Source: Pseudomonas sp. NFR16
Lineage (GTDB): Bacteria > Pseudomonadota > Gammaproteobacteria > Pseudomonadales > Pseudomonadaceae
Assembly (NCBI RefSeq): GCF_900108875.1
Contig: NZ_FNYJ01000005.1
Coordinates: 473,254 to 537,253, forward strand
DNA length: 64,000 nucleotides
Reading direction: 5' to 3'
Every line of letters starts with the position of its first letter. The stretch's first letter is position 1. The notes below the pieces were generated by a model, which saw nothing but the letters and a program-made list of their open reading frames with translations, made no database searches and was not told the DNA's origin. The translations under genes were made by a program, and so were the position numbers. Shown piece after piece: positions 44,776 through 54,337 of this stretch.

Positions 44776-46158
44776 TCAGAGCGGGCGTCTTTTGTAGACC
44801 CGCCAGCGCCAGAAAAGCACGACTGCAATCAGCGCCAGTAACGCCATCCCGATCTCATACAGTTGGTCGTAGCCGATCAACGGCTCTTCAATGCGCAAGT
44901 ATCCAGGCTGGCTTAGCAGCTGGCGCATTGCACGATTCGCCAGATCCAGACTTACACCGCGGGTACGTTTGGCCGGATCTTCGAAACGGCCGTCGTCGTA
45001 GTCGTTCAGGGCGCCCCAGTAGTAATCCGCCAGCGCACTGTTGCCCTGCACCGCCCAGGCCTGCTTGGCAATGGACGCCTGTTGCAGACGAGCGAAGGTC
45101 GCCGGGTCCATGCCTTCTTTGCGTAACCGCGCCAGCATCGATCGCACGGCCGCTACCGCAGAGGCGACGTCGTCCCGCGACAGATCAGCATTGAGGCTGA
45201 GAAATCCGGTATCCCCGAACGCCTCACGATCGGTCCACGGGCCATACGAATAGCCCTTGTCCAGACGCAACTCGCTGTACAGCGCCCAATCCAGATAGGA
45301 CTTCACCAGATCCCAGGTTTCATCGTGCTGCTCGCCTAGATCCGGCTCGGTGAAGAACAGATGCAGCTTGGCCCCGTCACCCAGCGCGCCGCGCACCAGC
45401 GTGCGTTCGGGTTCAGCCTTTTCGGACATCGTCAGCAACGGAGGATGTTCGGTGGGGTCAACGGCATTCAGCTGGCCGAACGTGCGCTCCAGATAGGCTG
45501 GCAGCAATTTATCCAGATCGCCCACGATGATCAGCGTCATGTTGTTGGACGCGTACCAGTTGTCGTGGATGTTTTCGATCTGTTCGACGGTGAGGTGATC
45601 CAGCTCAGGCCGCTCCGGGCACTTGAGGCCCAGCTCGACGGCCAGTTGATTGCTGGCGCTGTGGCCCAGGTCACGTTTATCCAGCCAGCGCTGCAGATGT
45701 GAATAGTGGCCGCCGTCCTCGCGCTCGACGATCCGCTTGGCGGTATCCACGTTGGCCTGATTCACCTGCGTGTGGGTCAGCACGTTGAGCAGCAGGTCCA
45801 GCACCTTGCGCTGATTCTGCGCCGGCGCTTCGATCACGAATGTGGTGTCGGTGTTGCTGGTAAACGCATTCCACTCCCCGCCCAGGGCCTGCATCTGCTG
45901 CTCAAGCCCGCCCTCGCCGCTGCTGTCGATGCCGCTGAACAACACGTGCTCAAGCAGGTGCGGCAATTCTTTGTCTTCACATTTGAAATCATCGAAGCCG
46001 ACGCCTACGACAAGGCGGATAGACACGTGGCCTTTTTCAGCGGGCTTGAGCAGTAACTGCAAACCGTTGGGCAATACGTAGCCTTCCACCTGGAAGCGGT
46101 CGATGGCCATAGAGGTGAGGGATGTCAGACACAAACAAATGAACAGCAGGCAACGCAT
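44776..46158 (-). CDS. M16 family zinc metallopeptidase, membrane-anchored
   Basis: A 460-residue protein with a signal peptide (about 1-17, MRCLLFICLCLTSLTSMA), an M16 domain with inverted zinc motif HLLEH (in LPHLLEHVLFSG) and downstream Glu, an M16C half (about 190-400), and a C-terminal membrane helix (about 437-456, MALLALIAVVLFWRWRVY). The tail anchor is unusual for periplasmic M16 enzymes. AAGGAAG upstream fixes ATG 46158. Substrate unknown. Confidence 0.85.
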   Translation of the reverse strand: MRCLLFICLCLTSLTSMAIDRFQVEGYVLPNGLQLLLKPAEKGHVSIRLVVGVGFDDFKCEDKELPHLLEHVLFSGIDSSGEGGLEQQMQALGGEWNAFTSNTDTTFVIEAPAQNQRKVLDLLLNVLTHTQVNQANVDTAKRIVEREDGGHYSHLQRWLDKRDLGHSASNQLAVELGLKCPERPELDHLTVEQIENIHDNWYASNNMTLIIVGDLDKLLPAYLERTFGQLNAVDPTEHPPLLTMSEKAEPERTLVRGALGDGAKLHLFFTEPDLGEQHDETWDLVKSYLDWALYSELRLDKGYSYGPWTDREAFGDTGFLSLNADLSRDDVASAVAAVRSMLARLRKEGMDPATFARLQQASIAKQAWAVQGNSALADYYWGALNDYDDGRFEDPAKRTRGVSLDLANRAMRQLLSQPGYLRIEEPLIGYDQLYEIGMALLALIAVVLFWRWRVYKRRPL

Positions 46159-46225
46159 AAAAACGGGCTTCCTTGCGGGCCGGTATGTGTAACAGACTTC
46201 GGTCTGGCCCCTGCGTTCACCTCGA

Positions 46226-47869
46226 TTATTCGGGCTGGCTCTCACTGGAGAGTGCGCCGGTGTCACTCGTTTCCAGCACGGCGTAGGCGCTGCTGCAGAA
46301 CAGCGAGTTAAGCCGCTTCATGTCGGCGATCAGCTCAAGGTGCAAGGAACTGGTCTCGATACTCTGCACGATTTTACGTTGCAGTCTGCTGACATGGGCG
46401 TGCGCCAGACGCCGTTCCTGTGCCCGGAAACGACGTTTCTCCCGCAATAGCTGGCGAGCGCTTTCCGGATCTCCGCTGAGAAAGACCGACAGGCCCAGGC
46501 GGAGGTTGGCGATCAGTTGCTCATGCAGGCCGGAAAGTTCTTCCAGACCCACGTCGGAAAACGACCTGCGCTGGGCGGTTTTCTGCTGTTGAACCTTGCG
46601 CAACATGCGTTCGATCAGACCGCTGGCGAGTTCGAGGTTGATTGAAAGCTCGATGATTTCTGCCCAGCGGCGGTTGTCCTGATCGCTCAGATCCTCGCGC
46701 GGCATCTGTGCCAGATACAACTTGATCGCGTTGTAGAGCACTTCGATATCGTCGTTCAGCCGGCGCACTTCCTGTGTCACGGCCGTCTGGTTGCCTCGCA
46801 ACACTTCCTGCATGGCGTTGAGCATGCTGTCGAGCAGATCGCCCATGCGCAACGTCTCGCGAACGGCATTGGCCAGCGCCAGACTGGGTGTCGAGAGTGC
46901 CGTCAGGTCCAGATGGCGTGGCTTGGTCTGACCGTTGACCTCAGCCTGTTGCGGCAGAAGCGAGGCGCACAGGCGACCCATCGGTCCTACCGTCGGCAGC
47001 ATGATCAGGCACCGCAGCGAGTTGTAGATCACGTGGAAGCTGATCACCAGACTCGACGGGCTGACGTTCAGCGAGTCCATCCAGTGCACGAGCGGCGTCA
47101 GGACCGGAACGATCAGCAGCAACCCGATCAGCTTGTACAATAAGCTGCCCAGTGCCACTTGGCGGCCGGCGACGTTCTGCATGCTGGTGCTGAGAAATGC
47201 CAGCAGCCCGCTGCCGATGTTGGCGCCAATGACCAGGCCGATCGCTACCGGCAGGCTGATGATTTCGGCGCCGGCCAGTGTTGCCGTCAGCAACACCGCA
47301 GCCAGGCTGGAGTAGGAAATCAGCGCGAACATCGCGCCGACCAGGGCATCGAGCAGCAGATCACCGGTGAGAGAAGCGAACAGTACCTTCACGCCGGCGG
47401 CCTGAGTGATCGGCGCCGCAGCGGTCACGATCAACTGCAAGGCGAGGATGATCAGGCCCAGACCGATGCCAACGCGACCCAGCTGGCCGATGCGAGTCTG
47501 CTTGCGCGAGAGAAAGAACACCACGCCAAGGAAAATCAGCAGCGGCGAGAGCCACGACAGGTCGAACGTCAGTATGCGAGACATGACGGCGGTACCGACG
47601 TCGGCGCCGAGCATGATGGCCAACGCCGGCGTGAGCCCCATCAGGCCCTGACCCACAAACGAGGTCACCAACATGGCAGTGGCGTTGCTGCTCTGAACCA
47701 GAGCTGTCACGAGAATCCCGGCGATGAACGCCAACGGACGTTTCGACATGTTCTGGCTGAGCACGCGTCTCAATTGTGAGCCGTAGACGCGCAGGATGCC
47801 GGTACGAACGATGTGCGTGCCCCAGATCAACAGCGCGACGGCGGAAAGCAAATCGAGCAGGGTCAGCAT
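46226..47869 (-). CDS. Na+/phosphate cotransporter family protein with PhoU-like domain
   Basis: A 547-residue protein with an N-terminal transporter part (about 1-310) holding two QSSN-type repeats (ALVQSSNATAMLVTSFVG and a weaker later one) and a C-terminal cytoplasmic PhoU-like helical domain (about 340-530). It likely imports or exports phosphate with sodium. The gene ends 67 bases before the M16 gene. Confidence 0.87.
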   Translation of the reverse strand: MLTLLDLLSAVALLIWGTHIVRTGILRVYGSQLRRVLSQNMSKRPLAFIAGILVTALVQSSNATAMLVTSFVGQGLMGLTPALAIMLGADVGTAVMSRILTFDLSWLSPLLIFLGVVFFLSRKQTRIGQLGRVGIGLGLIILALQLIVTAAAPITQAAGVKVLFASLTGDLLLDALVGAMFALISYSSLAAVLLTATLAGAEIISLPVAIGLVIGANIGSGLLAFLSTSMQNVAGRQVALGSLLYKLIGLLLIVPVLTPLVHWMDSLNVSPSSLVISFHVIYNSLRCLIMLPTVGPMGRLCASLLPQQAEVNGQTKPRHLDLTALSTPSLALANAVRETLRMGDLLDSMLNAMQEVLRGNQTAVTQEVRRLNDDIEVLYNAIKLYLAQMPREDLSDQDNRRWAEIIELSINLELASGLIERMLRKVQQQKTAQRRSFSDVGLEELSGLHEQLIANLRLGLSVFLSGDPESARQLLREKRRFRAQERRLAHAHVSRLQRKIVQSIETSSLHLELIADMKRLNSLFCSSAYAVLETSDTGALSSESQPE

Positions 47870-48127
47870 ACGGAAAGCCCCCTGTTGTTGCCCAACGGGC
47901 AGAAGATTAAAAGTGCAGCATGTAGCGAGCGAAGGCGCCTGAACGGCTTGATTTTCAGCGCGCTCGACTAAAGCTTTAGTCGGCCTGAGGCCTTATTGCC
48001 AGCATGGCACAGACGATTATTTCTTGAAACAAATCTGTAACAAATCAAACGGTTCGAATCGCCCCAGCCGCGGCGATGACGAGACTGTGAGCCCGAGCTC
48101 GCTTCTCTCCAAGGCATGCCGCTCAAT
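47870..48127. other. Region upstream of the Na/Pi cotransporter gene with 18-bp palindrome
   Basis: No gene is seen in the 310-bp gap 47870-48179. A perfect palindrome CGACTAAAGCTTTAGTCG lies at 47965-47982, about 100 bases before the cotransporter start, directly followed by GGCCTGAGGCC (47982-47992). It could be an operator or a repeat. Confidence 0.5.
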
Positions 48128-48154
48128 AAAAAACGGGGCATCCAATGCCCCGTT
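48128..48154 (-). terminator. Rho-independent terminator after terC
   Basis: AACGGGGCAT (48132-48141) and ATGCCCCGTT (48145-48154) form a perfect 10-bp stem with a 3-base loop. The A run to the left gives a U tract on the minus-strand RNA, 25 bases past the terC stop. Confidence 0.88.
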
Positions 48155-48179
48155 CTATCACCGCCACACGCACTGGGTG

Positions 48180-48947
48180 TTATTGACCCGGAACGTCCTT
48201 GCGAAGTTTCACAGGGTCCTTCATCGCCTTTTTCTTTGCCATCGCCATGCGCATCTTGATGTTGATGGCCTCTACCGCCAGCGAGAACGCCATGGCGAAG
48301 TAAACGTAGCCTTTTGGCACGTGCACATCGAACGACTCGGCGATCAGCACCGTACCCACCACGATCAGGAACGAGAGCGCGAGCATCTTGAGCGACGGGT
48401 GTTTGTCGATGAAGTCGCTGATGACGCCGGAGCACAGCATCATGATCAGCACCGCGACGATGATCGCTGCGACCATGACAGGGACATGGGAGACCATGCC
48501 GACTGCGGTGATGACGGAGTCCAGCGAGAACACGATATCGATGATGGCAATCTGAATGATGGTGTACAGGAACAGACCGCCCTTGCCTTTCGGCTCGTCG
48601 AGCTCCTCTTCTTCACCTTCCATGCCGTGGTAGATCTCCTGAGAGCTTTTCCACAACAGAAACAGACCGCCGAAGAACAGGATCAGGTCGCGGCCGGAAA
48701 TGCCCTGGCCGAAGACTTCGAACAGATCATCGGTCAGGCGCATGACCCACGTGATGGACAGCAACAGCAGGATGCGCGTGATCATCGCCAGGGCCAGGCC
48801 GAAAATGCGCGTGCGAGGCTGCATGGCCTTCGGCATGCGGCTGACCAGGATCGAGATCATGATGATGTTATCGATGCCCAGCACGATTTCCAGGGCAGTC
48901 AGCGTGAAGAAAGCAACCCAGATCTCAGGGTTGGTCAGCCATTCCAT
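48180..48947 (-). CDS. TerC family integral membrane protein
   Basis: A 255-residue membrane protein with seven helices and the two TerC acidic motifs EIVLGIDNII and VFSLDSVITAVGM. Relatives export manganese or take part in tellurite resistance and membrane-protein metalation; which applies here is not known. AAGGAAAACGT precedes ATG 48947. No yybP-type riboswitch is visible in the short gap upstream. Confidence 0.88.
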   Translation of the reverse strand: MEWLTNPEIWVAFFTLTALEIVLGIDNIIMISILVSRMPKAMQPRTRIFGLALAMITRILLLLSITWVMRLTDDLFEVFGQGISGRDLILFFGGLFLLWKSSQEIYHGMEGEEEELDEPKGKGGLFLYTIIQIAIIDIVFSLDSVITAVGMVSHVPVMVAAIIVAVLIMMLCSGVISDFIDKHPSLKMLALSFLIVVGTVLIAESFDVHVPKGYVYFAMAFSLAVEAINIKMRMAMAKKKAMKDPVKLRKDVPGQ

Positions 48948-49011
48948 TACGTTTTCCTTTGGGCTTGTATGACCCTCGCCAGCCTGTGCCGGCGAGGGCG
49001 TTCATTTGCAT

Positions 49012-50319
49012 TTATAGACTGCTGTAGGCAGGGAAAATCCCCATCAGCAGTGCACCGATCATGATGCACACGCACACCAGCACCGCCCACTTGAGGGTGA
49101 AGCGCTGATGATCACCGAACTCGATGCCGGCAAGCGCCACCAACAGATAGGTCGACGGCACCAGTGGGCTCAGCAAGTGGACGGGCTGACCGACGATCGA
49201 GGCACGCGCCATTTCCACCGGACTGATGCCGTAATGCGCAGCAGCCTCCGAAAGCACCGGCAGGACGCCATAGTAAAACGCATCGTTGGACATGAAAAAG
49301 GTGAACGGCATGCTGACGATCGCCGTAATGACGGCCAGATACGGCCCCATCGAGTCGGGAATGACCGCAAGCAGGCTTTTCGACATCGCGTCGACCATCC
49401 CGGTGCCCGACAGGATACCCGTGAAGATACCGGCTGCGAAAATAAGCCCGACCACTGCCAGCACGCTACCGGCGTGAGCGGCAACGCGATCTTTCTGCGC
49501 TTGCAGGCAGGGATAGTTGACGATCATCGCGATACTGAACGCGATCATGAACAGCACCGGCAGCGGCAGCAGGCCCATGATCAACGCCACCATCAGCGCC
49601 AGAGTCAGCGCTGCGTTGAACCAGATCAGCTTCGGACGGCGGGCGTCCGGGAACTGCGAAACGCTGATCTCGCTGTGGTCGACCTCGTCACCCGGCAGAT
49701 GCAGCTCGCCCAGACGCGCGCGCTCGCGTTTGCCGTAAAAATAGGCAATCACCAGGATCGCCACGACGCCCGCCAGCATGGCCGGGATCATCGGCACGAA
49801 AATGTCCGACGGGTCGACGTGCAGGGCGCTGGCAGCACGGGCGGTCGGGCCGCCCCACGGCGTCATGTTCATTACACCACCGGCCAGAATGATCAGCCCG
49901 GCCATGATTCGCGGGCTCATGCCCAGGCGGCTGTACAGCGGCAGCATCGCGGCGACGCAGATCATGTAGGTGGTGGCGCCATCGCCATCCAGTGACACGA
50001 CCAGCGCCAGCACTGCCGTGCCGACAGAAACCTTGACCGGGTCGCCCTTCACCAGCTTGAGGATTTTGCGCACGGCCGGGTCGAACAGGCCGGAGTCGAT
50101 CATCAAGGCGAAGTACAGAATGGCGAACATCAGCATCACGCCGGTCGGCGCAAGCTTGGTGATGCCCGAGAGCATCATGGGGCCGATGTCCGAGGCAAAG
50201 CCGCCGAACAGGGCAAAGACGATTGGAACAATGATCAGCGCGATTAACGCCGACAGGCGCTTGCTCATGATCAGGTACATGAAGGCGACGACCATGGCGA
50301 AGCCGAGGAAGGTCAACAT
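49012..50319 (-). CDS. Citrate/proton symporter, CitMHS family
   Basis: A 435-residue inner-membrane carrier with about twelve helices and CitMHS features (VVSLDGDGATTYMICVAAMLPLY, MNMTPWGGPTARAAS). It likely imports citrate, often as a divalent metal complex. CTGGAG precedes ATG 50319. It lies 64 bases upstream of terC on the same strand; a GC-rich hairpin (48973-48998) between them lacks a U tract. Confidence 0.88.
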   Translation of the reverse strand: MLTFLGFAMVVAFMYLIMSKRLSALIALIIVPIVFALFGGFASDIGPMMLSGITKLAPTGVMLMFAILYFALMIDSGLFDPAVRKILKLVKGDPVKVSVGTAVLALVVSLDGDGATTYMICVAAMLPLYSRLGMSPRIMAGLIILAGGVMNMTPWGGPTARAASALHVDPSDIFVPMIPAMLAGVVAILVIAYFYGKRERARLGELHLPGDEVDHSEISVSQFPDARRPKLIWFNAALTLALMVALIMGLLPLPVLFMIAFSIAMIVNYPCLQAQKDRVAAHAGSVLAVVGLIFAAGIFTGILSGTGMVDAMSKSLLAVIPDSMGPYLAVITAIVSMPFTFFMSNDAFYYGVLPVLSEAAAHYGISPVEMARASIVGQPVHLLSPLVPSTYLLVALAGIEFGDHQRFTLKWAVLVCVCIMIGALLMGIFPAYSSL

Positions 50320-50641
50320 AGCAATACTCCAGCGTTACGCGACGTGAAAAAGACGAGACGAGGTCATCAGCTCAGAACGAGCGGCGCGTGGAGTCGGGGG
50401 GCGAGCGAGGGGTACATCGCAGTGCAAGCAAGCATCAGAATCACCTAATTGTTGTTGTAGATGGGCCGGCGAACGTCAAAAGACGTCCGTTCTGGCTACC
50501 GGTCTTCCGCCGGCGATGACGGGATGCTAAAGGGGTAAGCTTTCAGCCAGCTTTCGCGGGTGATATGTCGCACGCTGGACAAAAAATGAAGCGATTGGCT
50601 TGAGCGGCAGTCACATCTTGAACCAAGTCGGGAGATCATCC
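50320..50641. other. Divergent intergenic region, citMHS / GFA gene
   Basis: A 322-bp stretch without an ORF that has ribosome binding site support. It must hold the promoters of both divergent genes. I saw no convincing promoter hexamers or repeats. Confidence 0.4.
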
Positions 50642-51043
50642 ATGAATGAGATGCACACGGGCGGCTGCCATTGCGGCAATTTGCGTTATCAGTTCGATGC
50701 GCCGCTGTCGGATATTGCCCACTGTCACTGCTCGATCTGCCGACGCACCTCCGGCGGCATCGTCGTGACCTGGATCAGCGTCCCGCTGGACGCGTTCAAG
50801 TGGTTGGCAGGCAGCCCTGCGGCTTACGATTCCGGACCGACGTGTGTGCGATATTTCTGCAATAACTGTGGCGCGCAGGTCGCCCTGTTCAGCCGCAACA
50901 GCCCGCAGACCATGGACGTCACCATCGGCACGCTCGATCATCCGGAGCTGGCGCCGGCTGCCCGGCATATCTGGACTGACAACCGCCTGCCTTGGCTGCA
51001 TCTGGATGAGCACTTGCCGGGCGAGCCGGGAGAGAGGCTATAA
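50642..51043 (+). CDS. GFA family (CENP-V/glutathione-dependent formaldehyde-activating fold) protein
   Basis: A 133-residue zinc protein with the GFA cysteine pattern GGCHCGNLRY, CHCSICRR and FCNNCGAQV, which binds two zinc ions. Most members are not true formaldehyde-activating enzymes, so the substrate is unknown. GGGAG precedes ATG 50642. Single gene, convergent with the DUF4105 operon. Confidence 0.87.
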   Translation: MNEMHTGGCHCGNLRYQFDAPLSDIAHCHCSICRRTSGGIVVTWISVPLDAFKWLAGSPAAYDSGPTCVRYFCNNCGAQVALFSRNSPQTMDVTIGTLDHPELAPAARHIWTDNRLPWLHLDEHLPGEPGERL

Positions 51044-51127
51044 GCGGCGGCATATCGCTGTGGATTAGCTAACGGAGAGGTTGCGGTTTTTCCGATCGTC
51101 GTTACGCTCGCCATTGGCCTCAAGCTG

Positions 51128-53089
51128 TCACGGCAACTCCAGTCCGCCCGCAGCTTTGTGTAGCGCGCGCAGATGTTCGCCCACCTGCTTGAGGTTTTCA
51201 TCGGTGGCGGCGATCTCAGCGGCGCGATCAGGCTCCAGCAGCGCTCGCACTTCCGTGTCCAGGTCGCCGGTCAGCCGCTGCAGCTGCTTTTGCCGCTGGG
51301 TGCTTTCTTCTTCCAGCCGTTGCCACTCGCCTTGTTGCGGAAGGCCATAACCGCCGCTGCCCAGCAATTCTGCCGGGCGACTCAAGAAGCCGCTGTTTGC
51401 CAGAATGTCCTGCAACGTGCCAGTGGCTTTGGAGACGCCGTTGTCCTTTTTCTCCACTGCGCTCAGATAACGCTGCTTCACCTCATCCTGCGCGAGCAAG
51501 AGCTGGCGACGCTGAGCCGCCTGTTCCAGCAGCAGCATTGCGGCGCTGGTGCGCAGGTCGGCCTTGGCAAAGTAAGGCTGGCGCTCTTTGGCAGGCAACG
51601 TCAGCCAGTCCTCGACGGTGGTTTGCTTGACGTCCGTGGTTTTGCGCAGCACATCGAACATCGCCTGATAGCGGTCGCGATACGAGTCGAACCGGTACCC
51701 CAGGCGCAGGGCTTTCTTCTGATCGTCCAGCACACTGGTGTCGGCCAGCCCTCGCCCTTTCAACACTTCCAACAAGCCGTTAGGCATGATGCTGTCCAGG
51801 CCGATCAGACGTGGATCGTTCGTACCGCTGCGCAGTAACTTCAGATTCTCTACCGCGCAATTGTTCGACAGGAACCAGTAATTGCCGTCGTACGCCCAGT
51901 GCATTTCAGCGGCGTGTTGCACCAGCCCGTCTATTTCTTCGCGAGACAGCTTGAGTGGCACTGACGCCAGGCTGCGCAGCTCGGTCTTGGTGTATTCGTC
52001 GATGACCTGACCCAGCGGCAGCACGAAGAGCCGTGAAGGATAGGCGCCCGTCAGACCACTCCAGCTGGACAGCTGCAGGTCATTGACGAAGGCGCGATAG
52101 GACAACACCAGATGCTGATCAAGATCGAGCCGGCAATCCGGGCCACGTGGTCGGCCGGGTTTGCAGATCACCAGACGCAGCATGCTGTGACCCCAGCGAC
52201 TCACCAGGTTCTGATTGGCTTCGGCCAGCAGATAGTCCACTTCATAGACGCGCTCGGGGTCGAGCTTGCCGAGCGGCTCGCGGGCAAAATCGTTGCCGGC
52301 ATTCAAATACGGGTAAGACGTGGGGCAGTCATCCTTCGCAGCAGGCGCCCAGTCAAACTGCTTTTTGTAGTAGTCATACAGTGCCGGACGGCGGCAGGCG
52401 TACGCGGGATCGAGCAGAAAGTACTCCATGTTCACCGCCACGAATTCCAGCGGACTGCTGATTTCGTAGATATCCGGGCTCCGAGCGACCTGGCCGTTGC
52501 GCTCTTCGCGATCCCCTCGCCGCCCGACGTACTGTGGCCAGCCGGCCAGATCCAACAGTCGCGGATCGTCGCTGAGCGTGAAGCGCCGTTCGGTCTGTCC
52601 TCGACAACTGTCACGCAGACCGATCTTACCGACGCTGTTGCCCTGCCGCGCGCACGCAATGATCAGCTTGCGGTCCTCGGGCGACCAGAGCTGGGCGTGA
52701 TCATAAATGTGGGTCAGTTCATGCAGAACCGTGGCGAGCATTTCTTCGCGCACGGTGCCGTGGGGGCGATTGGTTCGGGTGGTGGCAGCGCTGCCGTCGG
52801 TCAGCCCCGACAGCAGACGCTGATTGAGGTCCAGCCGATACGGGCCGTCTGCACGTCCATAGGCATTGGACGGCATGTCGTCGGTCCAGTGGACCTCAAC
52901 CTTGCGATCCAGTTTGCTGACGAACATCGGCGGCAAAGCGGCCATTGCTTCATCCAGCAGCGCCTGGCTGGCTTTCTGTTGTGCAGCATCAAGCCCGTCG
53001 GTGTGCAGCGACAGGCTCAGGTCGGCGAAGGCGCTCGTGCAGATCAGCGAGAGTGCCGACGCCAGCAGCCAGGCGGCAACGCGCCTCAC
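51128..53089 (-). CDS. Secreted zincin-like plus DUF4105 protein
   Basis: A 653-residue protein with a signal peptide (about 1-22, ending AFA-D). The N-terminal half contains a zinc-protease motif HELTH (123-127, in VLHELTHIYDH) and a later EFVAVNMEYF that could supply the third ligand. The middle (about 265-440) is a DUF4105 domain with SRWGHSMLRL and NNCAVENLKLLR, a His/Cys pair suggestive of a catalytic site. The C-terminus (about 500-653) is helical. Its start overlaps the upstream DUF2388 gene by four bases. Role unknown; a periplasmic hydrolase is inferred. Confidence 0.8.
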   Translation of the reverse strand: MRRVAAWLLASALSLICTSAFADLSLSLHTDGLDAAQQKASQALLDEAMAALPPMFVSKLDRKVEVHWTDDMPSNAYGRADGPYRLDLNQRLLSGLTDGSAATTRTNRPHGTVREEMLATVLHELTHIYDHAQLWSPEDRKLIIACARQGNSVGKIGLRDSCRGQTERRFTLSDDPRLLDLAGWPQYVGRRGDREERNGQVARSPDIYEISSPLEFVAVNMEYFLLDPAYACRRPALYDYYKKQFDWAPAAKDDCPTSYPYLNAGNDFAREPLGKLDPERVYEVDYLLAEANQNLVSRWGHSMLRLVICKPGRPRGPDCRLDLDQHLVLSYRAFVNDLQLSSWSGLTGAYPSRLFVLPLGQVIDEYTKTELRSLASVPLKLSREEIDGLVQHAAEMHWAYDGNYWFLSNNCAVENLKLLRSGTNDPRLIGLDSIMPNGLLEVLKGRGLADTSVLDDQKKALRLGYRFDSYRDRYQAMFDVLRKTTDVKQTTVEDWLTLPAKERQPYFAKADLRTSAAMLLLEQAAQRRQLLLAQDEVKQRYLSAVEKKDNGVSKATGTLQDILANSGFLSRPAELLGSGGYGLPQQGEWQRLEEESTQRQKQLQRLTGDLDTEVRALLEPDRAAEIAATDENLKQVGEHLRALHKAAGGLELP

Positions 53090-53406
53090 AATGCGAGAAT
53101 GGCTTCAGCGAGGTCCTGATCACTTGCATTGCGGGCTTCTGGCAGACGCTCGCGCAGCGTCGCGAATGCGGCGTCCAGTCGGGCAGCGTGAATGTTGCCA
53201 TTGCTGGCCACATAGCTGGCGGCATCGTCCTGGGCTTCGATCACCATTTTCCAGTTACGCACCGACGACGTGGTGTCCGAGGTGAAGTCGACGCTGCGGC
53301 CAAGCGCGCGGACAACGATGTTACTGGTGGCTTTGAGGGTTTGCGCGTGCGCGACATCGGTCAGCAACAGCAGGCCGAGGGCGGCGGCGATCAACGGGGT
53401 ACGCAT
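53086..53406 (-). CDS. DUF2388 family secreted protein, copy 1
   Basis: A 106-residue protein with a signal peptide (about 1-21, ending AHA-Q) and a DUF2388 domain ending in AQDDAASYVASNG, RLDAAF and ASDQDLAEAILAL. It is translationally coupled (ATGA) to the zincin/DUF4105 gene and follows copy 2 by 36 bases. Function unknown. Confidence 0.85.
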   Translation of the reverse strand: MRTPLIAAALGLLLLTDVAHAQTLKATSNIVVRALGRSVDFTSDTTSSVRNWKMVIEAQDDAASYVASNGNIHAARLDAAFATLRERLPEARNASDQDLAEAILAL

Positions 53407-53442
53407 GGAACGGCTCCAGAATACAGAAGGTGCAAAAAGTGA

Positions 53443-53748
53443 CTATTGGACGAGGATTGCCTGCGCCAGTTCAAGGTCGCTGGCATGAAGTTTTGGCTGG
53501 GCCTGGCGCAGATACATCAACGCCGATTCCAGCTGTGCTCCTCGCAGTTGGCCTTCACTGGCAATGAACGCTGCTGCATCGTCCTGGGCGGCAAGTATCA
53601 GTTTGTTATCGAAAGGCCCGGTCGTCACCTGGCTGGTGGCGTACCCGCTTTTGATCAGGCTTTGTGTGGTTGTGTCGAATGCTTGAGCCTGGCTGGTACA
53701 CATCAGGCTGGCAGTCATCGCAATCAACAGGCGAGACAATGAACGCAT
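53443..53748 (-). CDS. DUF2388 family secreted protein, copy 2
   Basis: A 101-residue protein with a signal peptide (about 1-23, MRSLSRLLIAMTASLMCTSQAQA) and the shared core AAQDDAAAFIASEGQLRGAQLESAL...ASDLELAQAIL. The N-terminal part of the domain is shorter and more diverged than in the other copies. ATG 53748 starts the signal peptide. Confidence 0.82.
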   Translation of the reverse strand: MRSLSRLLIAMTASLMCTSQAQAFDTTTQSLIKSGYATSQVTTGPFDNKLILAAQDDAAAFIASEGQLRGAQLESALMYLRQAQPKLHASDLELAQAILVQ

Positions 53749-53853
53749 GAGTCTTCGGTATCGGCAAAACAAGTCGCAAGGCTAGCGCAACACCCGGGCC
53801 AGAGCTAGTGCGAACGCTCGGGTGTGCTGGTTCGAAGCTGTCGCGATGCTGAA

Positions 53854-54171
53854 TCAGATAGCAAGAATTGCCTGAGCCAGCTGTGCGTCGGACGCCTGCA
53901 AGCCGGGTGCGATTTCACGAATGTGCTGGAACGCGCCTTCAAGCTTCACGCCGCGGATTTCGCCCTGACTGGCCACGAAGCTGGCCGCGTCATCACGGGC
54001 AGCCAGCACAATCTTGTCATCGTGAAAGGAGGAGGAGATCTTGGAGGTTGCATTGGACGATGCATCCAACGCGCGAACGATGGTGTCAGTCGTCACGACG
54101 AAGCTGGAAGCCTGAACGCCGGTAGCCGCGATGGCGAGAACTGCAGCACTCAAAAGATGAAGGCGGGACAT
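53854..54171 (-). CDS. DUF2388 family secreted protein, copy 3
   Basis: A 105-residue protein with a signal peptide (about 1-20, ending VQA-S) and the shared core AARDDAASFVASQGEIRGVKLEGAF...ASDAQLAQAIL. TGGAG upstream supports ATG 54171. It is the first gene of a four-gene same-strand row (three DUF2388 copies, then zincin/DUF4105), and an operator-like repeat lies 167-208 bases upstream. Confidence 0.85.
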   Translation of the reverse strand: MSRLHLLSAAVLAIAATGVQASSFVVTTDTIVRALDASSNATSKISSSFHDDKIVLAARDDAASFVASQGEIRGVKLEGAFQHIREIAPGLQASDAQLAQAILAI

Positions 54172-54337
54172 ACGTAGACTCCAGTAAACAGATTCGATGA
54201 CCGCATGAGCAAGCCTGCGCAGGCGGCGGTTAAGAAGGTGGTGCAAGACTAGCGTAACGCGCGGAGGCGGAATAGCAGGGCGAAATGCCACATGCCGTCA
54301 CAGTGCAATACGGAATTGATGGACCGCACGCCAGTGA

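Noticed and set aside
48973..48998. GC-rich 8-bp hairpin between citMHS and terC as a terminator
   Set aside because: No U tract follows on the minus strand, so termination is not supported; it could affect terC translation instead.
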